Assembly (NCBI GenBank): GCA_026129135.1
Contig: JAHCIQ010000006.1
Span: 124,001 to 188,000, forward strand
Direction of reading: 5' to 3'
Source of the DNA: Cyanobacteria bacterium TGS_CYA1
Lineage (GTDB): Bacteria; Cyanobacteriota; Vampirovibrionia; Obscuribacterales; Obscuribacteraceae
DNA length: 64,000 nt
The notes beneath the pieces are model-generated. The model was given only the letters and a program-made list of their open reading frames with translations. It did not search any database and was not told the origin of the DNA. Below, piece by piece: positions 36,629 to 47,000 of this stretch (position 1 is the stretch's first letter; every line of letters starts with the position of its first letter). A program made the position numbers and the translations under genes.

Positions 36629-39600
36629 ATGGTAACAGGCAAGAAAGAAGAAGCCCTAGAGTTCATCAATACAACCGTAGACAAGAAAGTACTTGGAAAA
36701 TTACTTTCGATGATCTACGAGAAATTCGGAACCTCGAAAACAGCGGCCCTCGCCAATGCTCTCAAGGACCTCGGTTTCATGTACGCCACCAAAGCTGGCG
36801 TCACGATTTCAATTTCCGACCTTGATGTTCCAGATGCCAAAAAAGGTTTGATCTCGGCTGCGGAAAAAGAAATCGAAGAAGCGCAACGTCGTTACGAACG
36901 TGGCGATATTACAGAAGTTGAGCGTTACAACAAAGTTATCGATACTTGGTCTGCAACCACTGACTCTCTTACAAAAGAAGTAGTCGACAACTTCGATAGA
37001 TTGAACCCGGTGTACATGATGGCGTTCTCTGGCGCTAGAGGTAACATTTCCCAGGTTCGTCAGTTAGTTGGAATGCGCGGATTGATGGCTGACTCGCAGG
37101 GTCAGATTATCGACTTGCCGATCAAAGCCAACTTCCGTGAAGGTTTGAACGTTACTGAATACATCATCTCCAGCTACGGCGCAAGAAAAGGTCTAGTAGA
37201 TACAGCTCTCAAAACAGCTGACTCTGGATACCTCACCCGTCGTCTCGTTGACGTTGCTCAAGACGTTATCGTTCGTGATCCAGATTGCGGTACCGTGCGC
37301 AGTATTTTGATGCAGCCCATACTTGAAGGCGATAAGGAAATGGTCAAAATTTCCGAACGTATTTTCGGTCGTACTCTGGCTGAAGATATTGCCGACAAAG
37401 AAACTGGCGAAATCATCGCTCGCAGAGGCGATATCATCAATAGAGTTCTTTCGGAAAAACTCGAGACCCTGGAGAAGGATCCTAAGAAGAAAAAGATTCT
37501 GGTTCGCTCGCCACTCACTTGCGACGCTCAATATGGCGTATGTCAGAAATGTTATGGCTGGTCGCTCACTACCAACAGAATCGTAGATTCTGGAGAAGCA
37601 ATCGGTATTATCGCTGCCCAATCAATCGGTGAGCCTGGAACCCAGCTCACGATGAGAACGTTCCACACGGGTGGTGCTGTTGCTGGTGGTAAGTCACGTG
37701 CCCAGCAAAAATCTCCAGTGGAAGGTGTCGTATCCTACAAAATCCCATCCAAATCGGTTCGCACCGCATATGGTGATAGTGTAGAGCAGACCACTAAAGA
37801 AGGCGTGGTCAAAGTCAACGACGGCAAGAAAGAAAAATCTATTCAATTGCCAGCTGGTTCGCTCGTTCTCGTCAAAGACGGTGACGAAGTCAAAGCTGGA
37901 CAGGTAATTGCAGAGTACGATCCACCAGGTTCCAAAAAGAACTTGACCGAACGTGCTACCAAAGATATCACCGCCGACATCTCTGGACGTGTCAATTTTG
38001 AAGGCTTCCAGGCTGATGAAAAACGCGACCGTCAGGGCAACATCAGTCGTACTGCCAACCGTGGTGGTATCATCTGGGTTCTCGAAGGCGACGTCTACAA
38101 CTTGCCATCAGGCGCTCAAGTCGTGGTAAAAGACGGTCAGGAAGTAAAAGCGAAAGACGTTCTGGCTGAGATTCAAATTCTCACCGAGCACGGCGGAGAA
38201 GTTCGTTATGGTCCAGAAATCGAAACCGAAACAGTCAAAGTCGGTCGCAAAACATATACCAAATTGACCAAAGGCAAAGACTTGAACGTAGTCATCGCCA
38301 AAGTCGGTGCGGCTAACGCCAAACTCGACGCCGGTCAAAAAGGCAGTTACTGGAAAGTTTCCAAATCGAAAGAAACATGGGCACTGAAAGTAGTCAAAGA
38401 CGAAATCGTTGAAAACGGAAAAATCGTTGCCGAGTTACTCGATGACGGCACAAATACCGTTACTTCAGGTGGCGAAGTCATTTATGACGGTGTCGAAATC
38501 GACGATAGAAGAGTAGTGACCAAGCCTGGTCGTCTCTTGTTCGTTCCCGAAGAAGTCCACTTCATCTCCAAAGACATTTCATTGAAGATGTCTGAAACAG
38601 GCGAACTGGTCGCTGCCGGACAGGAAGTGGTCAAAGACGTATTTGCCCACATGGAAGGTATCATCGAGATTGTCGCCGATAACGACATCATCCACGAAGT
38701 AATCATCAAGCCAGGCGAAATCGTTCCAATCGCCGATCCTTCAGAATTGAAAGTTCCCGAAGGTCAGGTTGTGGAGCCTGGAACCGAGTTGCTCGAGGGC
38801 TACACATATAAAGAACGCAAAGTCGTTTCTGTTCTCGAAATGGAAGACGGAACCTTCAAAGCACTTGTTCGTCCAGTCGAAGAATACTGGATCGAGCCTC
38901 GTGACACCAAATTCAAACACGCTCAATCTGATGAGAAAATCGGCTTGAGATCCGTAACTCAGCTTCTCTTTAGAGACCGCGAAAGAGTCAGACACGTACA
39001 GGGTGCTCAACTCACTCGCACATCGCTCGTGCTTCAGATGCAAGGAATTCTTCAGCATCTCAAAGGTATCGTAGAGATGGAAGACGAACTCGATATCGTC
39101 GTACAAGAGAATATTCTTTTGCGTCGCGAGCAAGACTTCAACATCACTTTGCTCGATGTAGAACACGGTCAAATCATTGATCCTAAATCGGCTGTTGCCA
39201 CCACTCAAGTTCTTACAAGAACAGATGCTCGTGTGCAGTTGTCTAAAACAGACGAGCGCAGATTGCTTCTCATCACAGAAGAGCAGCAGATTCGCGAACC
39301 TGTCAAAGGTGCCGCAACAGTCAAAGAAAATGACCTGGTTCGCACCGGAGACAAATTGACCAAGTCTTCAATCGCCTCACATTCCGGACAGGTTGTGAGT
39401 GTCGCCAAAGACGAGATTGTGGTTCGCAGAGGCAGACCATACCTGATTTCGACCAACACTCAATTACAGAGTGAAGACGGATCGCTCGTACAACGCGGCG
39501 ACTTGCTTGCAACACTCATCTTTGAACGTCAGAAAACCGGGGACATCGTTCAGGGTCTTCCAAGAGTCGAAGAATTGCTCGAAGCACGCAAACCCAAAGA

Positions 39601-40315
39601 ATGCGCCATTCTTGCTGAGCGTGAAGGCAAAGCAAAAATCGTAAGCGAAGACGATGTAAGCCGTTTGTTTGCAGTCTACTCAGATGGCTCGGAAGAAGAA
39701 ATTCAAATTCCAGCTGGACTCAATATTCTGGTTGAAGACGGTGACAAGATTTCACTTGGAACTGCTCTCACAGACGGTCCTCCCAACCCGCACGACATCG
39801 TGCGCTTGATGGGAATCCAGTCTGCCCAGAAATTCCTGGTGGACGAAGTTCAGTCAGTATATCGTTCGCAAGGTGTAGACATCGCCGACAAACACATCGA
39901 AGTGATTGTTCGTCAGATGACTCGCAAAGTACGCGTCGACACACCAAACGACACAATCTTGCTGCCAGGCGAATTGATGGAGCGCTACGAAATCGACAAA
40001 GAAAACGAACGCTGCAAACAAAACGGAAACGTTCCTGCCGATTACACCGATGTCTTGCTTGGTATCACCAAAGCCAGCTTGAACACCGAAAGCTTCATCT
40101 CTGCTGCATCGTTCCAGGAAACTACAAGAATCCTGACCGAAGCTGCTGTAGAAGGCAAGAAAGACTGGTTGAGAGGTCTCAAAGAAAACGTCATCATCGG
40201 TCGTTTGATTCCTGCAGGTACAGGCTTCCAGGGGCACCAGTTGCCTACCGAGGAAGAAGAGCCCGAACAGGATATCTATCCGCCAATCGGTGAAGGAAGT
40301 TTCAACGCGACCTAA
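36629..40315 (+). CDS. rpoC2: RNA polymerase beta-prime subunit (C-terminal part)
   Basis: 1228 residues, typical of RpoC2. It starts with the F-loop and bridge-helix region (NPVYMMAFSGARGNISQVRQLVGMRGLMADSQG), then the second zinc-binding cluster CDAQYGVCQKCYGWS with the upstream Cys of DPDCGTVRS. The trigger-loop region SIGEPGTQLTMRTFHTGG follows. A long insertion of repeated beta hairpins (about residues 380-850), the cyanobacterial-type SBHM insertion in the trigger loop, comes before the C-terminal GLPRVEELLEARKPK...SFISAASFQETTRILTEAAVEG. The stop is only 2 bases from the convergent protease gene, leaving no room for a separate terminator. Confidence 0.98.
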   Translation: MVTGKKEEALEFINTTVDKKVLGKLLSMIYEKFGTSKTAALANALKDLGFMYATKAGVTISISDLDVPDAKKGLISAAEKEIEEAQRRYERGDITEVERYNKVIDTWSATTDSLTKEVVDNFDRLNPVYMMAFSGARGNISQVRQLVGMRGLMADSQGQIIDLPIKANFREGLNVTEYIISSYGARKGLVDTALKTADSGYLTRRLVDVAQDVIVRDPDCGTVRSILMQPILEGDKEMVKISERIFGRTLAEDIADKETGEIIARRGDIINRVLSEKLETLEKDPKKKKILVRSPLTCDAQYGVCQKCYGWSLTTNRIVDSGEAIGIIAAQSIGEPGTQLTMRTFHTGGAVAGGKSRAQQKSPVEGVVSYKIPSKSVRTAYGDSVEQTTKEGVVKVNDGKKEKSIQLPAGSLVLVKDGDEVKAGQVIAEYDPPGSKKNLTERATKDITADISGRVNFEGFQADEKRDRQGNISRTANRGGIIWVLEGDVYNLPSGAQVVVKDGQEVKAKDVLAEIQILTEHGGEVRYGPEIETETVKVGRKTYTKLTKGKDLNVVIAKVGAANAKLDAGQKGSYWKVSKSKETWALKVVKDEIVENGKIVAELLDDGTNTVTSGGEVIYDGVEIDDRRVVTKPGRLLFVPEEVHFISKDISLKMSETGELVAAGQEVVKDVFAHMEGIIEIVADNDIIHEVIIKPGEIVPIADPSELKVPEGQVVEPGTELLEGYTYKERKVVSVLEMEDGTFKALVRPVEEYWIEPRDTKFKHAQSDEKIGLRSVTQLLFRDRERVRHVQGAQLTRTSLVLQMQGILQHLKGIVEMEDELDIVVQENILLRREQDFNITLLDVEHGQIIDPKSAVATTQVLTRTDARVQLSKTDERRLLLITEEQQIREPVKGAATVKENDLVRTGDKLTKSSIASHSGQVVSVAKDEIVVRRGRPYLISTNTQLQSEDGSLVQRGDLLATLIFERQKTGDIVQGLPRVEELLEARKPKECAILAEREGKAKIVSEDDVSRLFAVYSDGSEEEIQIPAGLNILVEDGDKISLGTALTDGPPNPHDIVRLMGIQSAQKFLVDEVQSVYRSQGVDIADKHIEVIVRQMTRKVRVDTPNDTILLPGELMERYEIDKENERCKQNGNVPADYTDVLLGITKASLNTESFISAASFQETTRILTEAAVEGKKDWLRGLKENVIIGRLIPAGTGFQGHQLPTEEEEPEQDIYPPIGEGSFNAT

Positions 40316-40317
40316 GT

Positions 40318-43300
40318 TCAGGATCCAGAAATTACTTTTCGCTGTGCCAGACGTTGGAGGAACAACCGTTTCGCTTCTGTGAGCTGGTTCACTCCTGTGG
40401 AATTAATGACTACGTCGGGCTGGACACCTCGACGAATGTCTGCCGCGTTTCCAAACCATTGATGACTGAGTGGCGATAAGTATTGAGCGGTCGTAACTCT
40501 GAAGCCTCTCTCTTTATAGAAGGTTTGTACGGTTCCTTTGCCATATGTTTTGTTTCCATAAACCGGAATGTTCCAGTCTTTAAAAGCTGAAGCTACGATT
40601 TCTGATGCTGATGCGCTGGAGCCGTCTACCAGTGTACTTATAGGTTTGTCTATTAATCCTTTAGGAAGACGTGGGATACTATTGCCAATTGCTGGACCGG
40701 TCGTACCTTTTGCTACTTTGATAATCGAATTTTCTGTGAGTCGATATTCAAAATCTAGATACTGAGGAGTTCCTTTGGGATTGCGTTCTCTCACATTCAA
40801 TAAGATCGAATTATCTGGCGCCACCGCCGATAGTATTCTGAGACTCTGGTCTAAGAGCCCGCCTCCGTTTTGTCTAAGGTCTAAAATATAGCCTTTGATG
40901 TTATTTCCATTTTCAGATTTCATGCGCTCGATTTCTCGTTTGAAATCTTCTCCGCTCGTTTCGGTAAAACCATTATTCATGCGGATATGGACAACTCCTT
41001 CTGAATCCATAGACGCCAGAACACTGCTTAAGGGCTTTCTTGTCATAGAAACGCTGAACGTTTCAAATTGTCCCGGATTATCTTTTAGTGGACGTTTGAT
41101 CTCGACCTCTACAGTAGAGTTGATAGCCCCTTTTAAAAGAGTCGTAACCTCATCAAGAGTTTTTCCTGCAGTTGGACTTTTATTAACAGCACTTATAATG
41201 TCGCCTGCTTGCAATGAAATGGTCTGATTATTGTCAGTTCTAATGGCTTTTGTTGAAGGAGAGTCAGCAAATGTTTGATTTATTGATATTTGTCCGTTCT
41301 GTAATGTTATCTCTGAGCCGATACCTGCTGGATTTTGAATTTGGCCATTGAAGCTAGAGAGTTGAACTCTAGTCAAATAATCCGTTTGCAGATCACCGGA
41401 TTGAGAAATATATCGTTTAAGTGCATCGATAGGCAGTGCACCAGATTTGATGGCAGCATAAAATCTTTCTTTCGCCTTTGGATCACCTTTTAGCGATGCA
41501 ATATTGAAGGCTTCTCTGGTTACATTGTCCAACATTTGTTCGAATTGCGGAGATGCTTCAGCCGAACTTGCCAAATTTATTTTTTCATTTGGTTTGTAGA
41601 CGTCTGCAGTCGTCAGACCCTTTAGATTATTCGTGTCATCGACTCTAAGCCAGCCACCATCGTTAGTGGAAACGAATAAAACCTTTTTGCGTTCACTAGA
41701 ATTTGGTCCTGCTGGAACTTCTCCGACGATACCAAAAGAGCGATCGGTTCCAGATGCAGTGTTTAAGACAATTGATGTACCTACATCCATTGACTGAATT
41801 CGATTTTGAATTTCACTTGCAGGTATTTGACCTTGAGGAGTGAAACCAGAATTGGCAGCTTTGATTTTGCTTTCGAAATCAGCTGTCGATACGGGATCTG
41901 TTGCGCTTTCAATTGCACCTGGTTGTCCAGGTTTGAAAAGTCTACCCATTACGACAGAAGCTTCCAGTGCAGGAGCTGGCTCCCTTCTCAGTCCACTACG
42001 AAACGAGTATTTCAAATATTGTGATTCGTCTACTTTTTGTCCATCGGTAAGACGAACCGTTTCACCCTTTTCGTTAGTAATAGCCAACACCATCCCGGGA
42101 GACTTCTTGCTATCCCAGTCGGCAATGTTATCAGGCGACACGGTGGCTTTAGGCGCTAAAATGTGAATATCTCCGGGTCTTGATGGCTCGGTACTGGGAG
42201 TTCTTGCAAACTTTAGTCCATATGTGAGCTTAGCACTCAAAGCATCTGCACCCTCAAATGTTCCTATGTTAACTCCATAGGGTGAAACTAACCGCTCGAG
42301 CGCTTTGAATTGATCTGCGTCTCTGATTGAGTTAGCTTGTTGAGCTAAAATCGCACCATTCATGTAAGGCGCGTCTGTAGATCTGGTCGTAGTTTCGACT
42401 GGTGGCATCGCACTGTTTTCTACCAGGTTCTTGCGCATTACCAGGGTTAGATTGCGCTTTTCTGGATTGACGTTTGTCGTCCAATCCATTGCACTTAAAA
42501 TTTGTTTTGATACGCCATCTTCGACTAAAAGTCTACCCTCATTATCCAGTCCCGTAATGGTTGCAACATATGCAGCTCCATCAGGTCTAACGCTTGCGAT
42601 CATGTCCCCAGGTTTGTATAACTGATTTGATGGTAGTTGCGAATATCCCTGGGAGTTGAACTTAGCAGCCAGTTCTTGCAATTTTTGACTTTGAATCGCA
42701 GGGCTTTCTATACGCTGAGTTGGGTCGGCTGGATTTGAAATGACATCAGTTGGAGCTGCAACTGGACTTTTTGCTAGTTCGAATTTTTGTTCTTTACCTT
42801 TTACGCCAACGTTTATGGTGCCGTTTGAATCAAGACCGAGATTTTTTAAATTCTGAGAAAGCATGTCGGGCTGCATTCTGCCATCCTGTGCGACTCTGCC
42901 CATGATCTGTCCATCTAGTTTTACGGCTATACTTCCGTTATTATTTGGTACGAAGCTGAGCTCTTGCGGTTTTTCACCCGCTCCAGGTCGTGTGAACCCT
43001 AATGTGCGAACGCCACCATCCACCAGCTGGCGAATGGCTTGTGCTTGTTTTGTGATATCACCCGAACTAATAGCGCCAACCAGCTCGCGAGCTTTGTTAT
43101 CCTTGTTTTCACGCAGAAAAGTTTCTATTTGACCTGGTTGTGGTTGCGGTTGAGTTATTTCCACTTTGGCATCAGTAGGTGGTCTGGCTGGTTCTAATGG
43201 CGTTTTACCAACGACACTACCCACGGTTCCATCACTTGTAAGATTTACTTTTGCCTCAAATGCGTTCGTTCCCTTTCCAAGCCGCACATCGGCAGCGTTT

Positions 43301-43980
43301 GCGGTTTGAGCCTTTTGCACCAGCTGTTTAACTACGTCAGTTCCCTTTGGCAGAAGCGATTGAACAAATGCTCCTTTGTTATTACGTTGGTCGTCGGCGT
43401 TCAAGAATTTGCCATCAGTCACATTACCTGCGGCAACTGATGTGTCGCTGCCTGGAGCATACTGATTTCGAGCAACCGAAACTATATTGCCACTTGTTTG
43501 AACTTCGCGCTTTGCTTCGTCGCGTCGGACGTTTGTACGCGACACCAGATTATTTCCCACGTATAGATACTGGGCTTCTGCATAAACTTTATGAGTTTTT
43601 TCGTTGTACTTTTCGCGACTTAAGCGAAAATTTTGACCCATGTACGACCCTTCATACACGTTATTGCTTCCAAGTAATTTTGTCTGCAGAGCAATGACTT
43701 GATCTTTGTCGCCTTTCGCTACGGCAGAAAACAAATTTGCTACATCGGTCGCTTCCTGACTTTTTTCTGGTGGAACCGCAGGAGCAGCTGCTACATCTGT
43801 TGGTGCGCGAAAGTCAGGCGCTTTGAATTCGAGCGCATCCATGGTCGGATTGCTTGCTAAGTCTGTTCGAGGTACCGAATTGGTGCTCAAGTCGGCGCTA
43901 GCATATAGCTGAGAACTACTCTCCGCTGGCGGATCGGCATTAGCCTGCTGCTTATCTGTTACTTCCTGATTACCTGCCAC
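40318..43980 (-). CDS. Giant protein with C-terminal PDZ and S41 (Ctp/Tsp) protease
   Basis: 1220 residues, GTG start with GGAG 8-9 bases upstream. Only the last third is recognisable: a PDZ domain (about 895-965, LQAGDIISAVN) and an S41 peptidase core with GYILDLRQNGGGLLDQSLRILS, the nucleophile Ser in VDGSSASASEIVASAF (about S1122) and the Lys of YGKGTVQT (about K1148). The first 880 residues are repetitive, polar and Gly/Asn/Pro-rich with no family recognised. There is no signal peptide, which is odd for this family, whose members usually act in the periplasm. It is next to, and the same length as, the giant protein at 44100, which also starts with MA-(G/N)-polar residues. Non-classical export is possible. 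Confidence 0.8.
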   Translation of the reverse strand: MAGNQEVTDKQQANADPPAESSSQLYASADLSTNSVPRTDLASNPTMDALEFKAPDFRAPTDVAAAPAVPPEKSQEATDVANLFSAVAKGDKDQVIALQTKLLGSNNVYEGSYMGQNFRLSREKYNEKTHKVYAEAQYLYVGNNLVSRTNVRRDEAKREVQTSGNIVSVARNQYAPGSDTSVAAGNVTDGKFLNADDQRNNKGAFVQSLLPKGTDVVKQLVQKAQTANAADVRLGKGTNAFEAKVNLTSDGTVGSVVGKTPLEPARPPTDAKVEITQPQPQPGQIETFLRENKDNKARELVGAISSGDITKQAQAIRQLVDGGVRTLGFTRPGAGEKPQELSFVPNNNGSIAVKLDGQIMGRVAQDGRMQPDMLSQNLKNLGLDSNGTINVGVKGKEQKFELAKSPVAAPTDVISNPADPTQRIESPAIQSQKLQELAAKFNSQGYSQLPSNQLYKPGDMIASVRPDGAAYVATITGLDNEGRLLVEDGVSKQILSAMDWTTNVNPEKRNLTLVMRKNLVENSAMPPVETTTRSTDAPYMNGAILAQQANSIRDADQFKALERLVSPYGVNIGTFEGADALSAKLTYGLKFARTPSTEPSRPGDIHILAPKATVSPDNIADWDSKKSPGMVLAITNEKGETVRLTDGQKVDESQYLKYSFRSGLRREPAPALEASVVMGRLFKPGQPGAIESATDPVSTADFESKIKAANSGFTPQGQIPASEIQNRIQSMDVGTSIVLNTASGTDRSFGIVGEVPAGPNSSERKKVLFVSTNDGGWLRVDDTNNLKGLTTADVYKPNEKINLASSAEASPQFEQMLDNVTREAFNIASLKGDPKAKERFYAAIKSGALPIDALKRYISQSGDLQTDYLTRVQLSSFNGQIQNPAGIGSEITLQNGQISINQTFADSPSTKAIRTDNNQTISLQAGDIISAVNKSPTAGKTLDEVTTLLKGAINSTVEVEIKRPLKDNPGQFETFSVSMTRKPLSSVLASMDSEGVVHIRMNNGFTETSGEDFKREIERMKSENGNNIKGYILDLRQNGGGLLDQSLRILSAVAPDNSILLNVRERNPKGTPQYLDFEYRLTENSIIKVAKGTTGPAIGNSIPRLPKGLIDKPISTLVDGSSASASEIVASAFKDWNIPVYGNKTYGKGTVQTFYKERGFRVTTAQYLSPLSHQWFGNAADIRRGVQPDVVINSTGVNQLTEAKRLFLQRLAQRKVISGS

Positions 43981-44099
43981 GATAAAAACTCCAACATAGG
44001 TGAATGCTCACCGTTTTTTTTCTTATCGCAAAACCTGGGGGAGTTTGACAGGTGTTTGGGTCTGGTTTCGCGAGAGATATTTCAACGCCAAATTTAAAC

Positions 44100-47000
44100 T
44101 TAGAGTCTGGACAAAAGTTTTGTCAACCTCGCATTTCCTTTCATTCTGCCATTACCTTCAATCAAAGCCTTGATTGCATTTCTAACGGCTTCTCTATTGC
44201 CGTCGTGAATGAGTTGCGTTCCTCCAGCTAGACTCATGAAGTCTACACCCGGGTTTGTTTCTTGTAATACTTTGCGCAAAGCGTCTACAGCTGCCGAATC
44301 TTGGGCAACACCTTTTTCTTTGAGCAAGTTATTTGCTACGCCCCAGGGACCTTGCGATCCAAACTCAGAACCTTGTAAGCCACCTGTTCTGGTGCCGCTA
44401 GTTACCACTTTTGGAGGTTCGAGTCTGGTTCCATTGGGAGCAGTCAAACTTTGATCCACCACGGTTGGTGTCACTCCCAATGCTGTATCAGAGGGATCAG
44501 GTGTGAAGTTGAGTTTGCCATTTTCATATTTCAAGCGCCCTTTAACTGGCGGAGTACCGTCCTTCTTCCAGGAATTTCCATCTCTGGAATAGATTTCAGC
44601 GATGTTATTGGTCCCTCGCACCACCACGGAACTTGCATCTTCAAGACTTCTTCCACCTACATTGGAGAAGTTAAAATCGATGGTTCTGCCGGTGCCAGGC
44701 TCTGTTCGTGATACCACTTTAGTGCCATCTGCTTTTATTTGCGTTGTGACACCACCATCAGTGTGTGTCAGGGTACCGGTATTACTATCTAGTTGTAGGT
44801 TTCCACGAAGTTCAACTGTATTTCTAGCAGGTGCTGCGCCGGTAACTTTTGCCGACTCAAGCAATCCCGAAGGACCATATTTGAGATCGACCCAGCCATT
44901 GGTGCCGGGATAATCCATCTTGGTCACACGCGGAACGCCGCCATTATCCGGCCAAACTTTGGTCATCGTTCCTTCTTTGAAGGTAATGTTGCCAGCCTTG
45001 TCCCACTCGGGTTTTGAAATTGGAATTTTTTCCCCACTTGGTCCAGTGCGAGTCCATTGTTTAGTTGTCACATCCATTTGTAGCTGTTCAGTACCGCCAT
45101 TGTTGCCTTGGCGCGTAATTGAATTCAGTACCGAGCCCGATAATGCCGTTGCATCTGAATATCCAAAAGTGACAGTGCGCTTGTCTGGATATGTTATTTT
45201 CTCCGGACCTCTAGCACTAGATTCGAAGACTGCTTTGCCTGCAGCGGCTACATCAGTAGTGATTACTGAACCGCCTAAGGTAACGTCTGCATTGTTTCTA
45301 TAAAAATTGACCGCACCATTGTCACCGACTCTGGGAGCGCCAACTTCTTTTCCTGATGCGTCTTTCCATTTGCCAGTGGTGGCATTATAGGAAAGTTTTT
45401 CAGTTGTAGATCCTTTGGTGTAGTCGACCCCATTGAGAACACCAGTCTTAGGGTCATACGTCATTTTGACCTGACCACCATCGAAGTGTCTGGCTGACAC
45501 GATTCGAGGATTATAATCCAACGAAGGATTTATCTCACGGGTAACGTTCGGTGATTCAAGTTGAATTTTTCCATTGCTCGGATCTATACGAATAGCGCTT
45601 AGATCCCCAGTCGGACCAGTATATCCACCTCCCGGTTTTGCTGTATAAACATCATTTCCGAGCGAAAGTTTCGAAAGTGTTCCAGCATTGTCGTACTCAG
45701 CTTTGAAGGTATGACCACGGCCATCATCAAATCCGGTGAGCAATCTTTTGCCATCACCGCGAATAGTTGTTTCCATGCCAGTTTGAGTTTTATACATCAT
45801 CGAGCCATCGACCTGGTTAAAAGTCGGGGCCTCGGTCAACCGAACTGGATTTCCAGTTGTTTCCTTAACTGTCCAGGTGTTGTTGGGACCGCGTTGAAAA
45901 ACTAACTGATCTGCGCCAGCTTTATCTTTGATTCGAATAGATTGCGGCTGATCTTTACCGTCTCTAAGAACAGTTATGGATCCTGCATCGCCAGGATATT
46001 CTTTTCGCATTTCGCGGTTATTGCCGTTAACAGGCTTCCACGTGTTATCGATAACAGGAGCAGTTGTGGCTCCAAGTTCAAACTTATCAGTTCTGGCTGT
46101 GCCGCTCTGATCTGTGTAAGAGAAAGTGCCATCAGGAGTTAGTTTCATATTGGAAACGCCAACGCGTTCACCAGAACTCACACCGTCCCACTTTCTGTAT
46201 TTTGTGGGATCCGACGCATCTTGTCTGAAAGTTTCGCCGTTCTGAGTGAACTGTTTAACTACTCCAGCGTTGTCCGTTATAGCAGCAAAAGGTGGTTTTC
46301 CAGGATATTGTCCTGAATAAAATTTTTCCTGAGCAGCTGTTGAGACATTATATTTAGATGCAGTAAGCATCTGAGAGCCATCTCGCTCTACAATCGTGAT
46401 ACCATTTGCAGTTCGATTGTTCGCCAGATCAGGAAACTTGTTCCTCATAGAAGGATCTGCATCTAAGATATTTTGAATAGTGGTTTCGGGAGCTAATACA
46501 GTTTTCTTCTCTGTTACTTTGCCGGCGACTGTACGCTCTGTAATTGTAGCTCCCTTAAGAAAAGCAGCTCTGTCACCTTTATAGTCTGCACTATACGTGG
46601 TTGTCGTAACTGATTCGTTTGGCTGGTCACCAGGTCGCACCGTCACTGTAGTTCCAGCAAGATTTTTATCTCGATAAGTTGCTGGATATTCCGATTTTCT
46701 AGAACCTGCCAGATCGCGATTGGCAAAACTTCCTGGATATTCTGTAACTCTCAATCCATCAGAATCGATAGTCACTTTCCGTCCGTCTGTATATTCTCGA
46801 ATTACGGGCTTGCCTGGTGTTGGTACACCATCTGTTGGACCAGACGTAACTCGGAATTGCTGATCGCCATTGACCATTTCCTGTAGTCTTGCGCCCTTTT
46901 CAGGACCCCAACCAAATGCATTGCCGAAACTACCTCTAGAAATGGCGGTATAATCGCCCGGATAACTCGGATATCGGTCAGGCGCTATACCAGCGGATTT

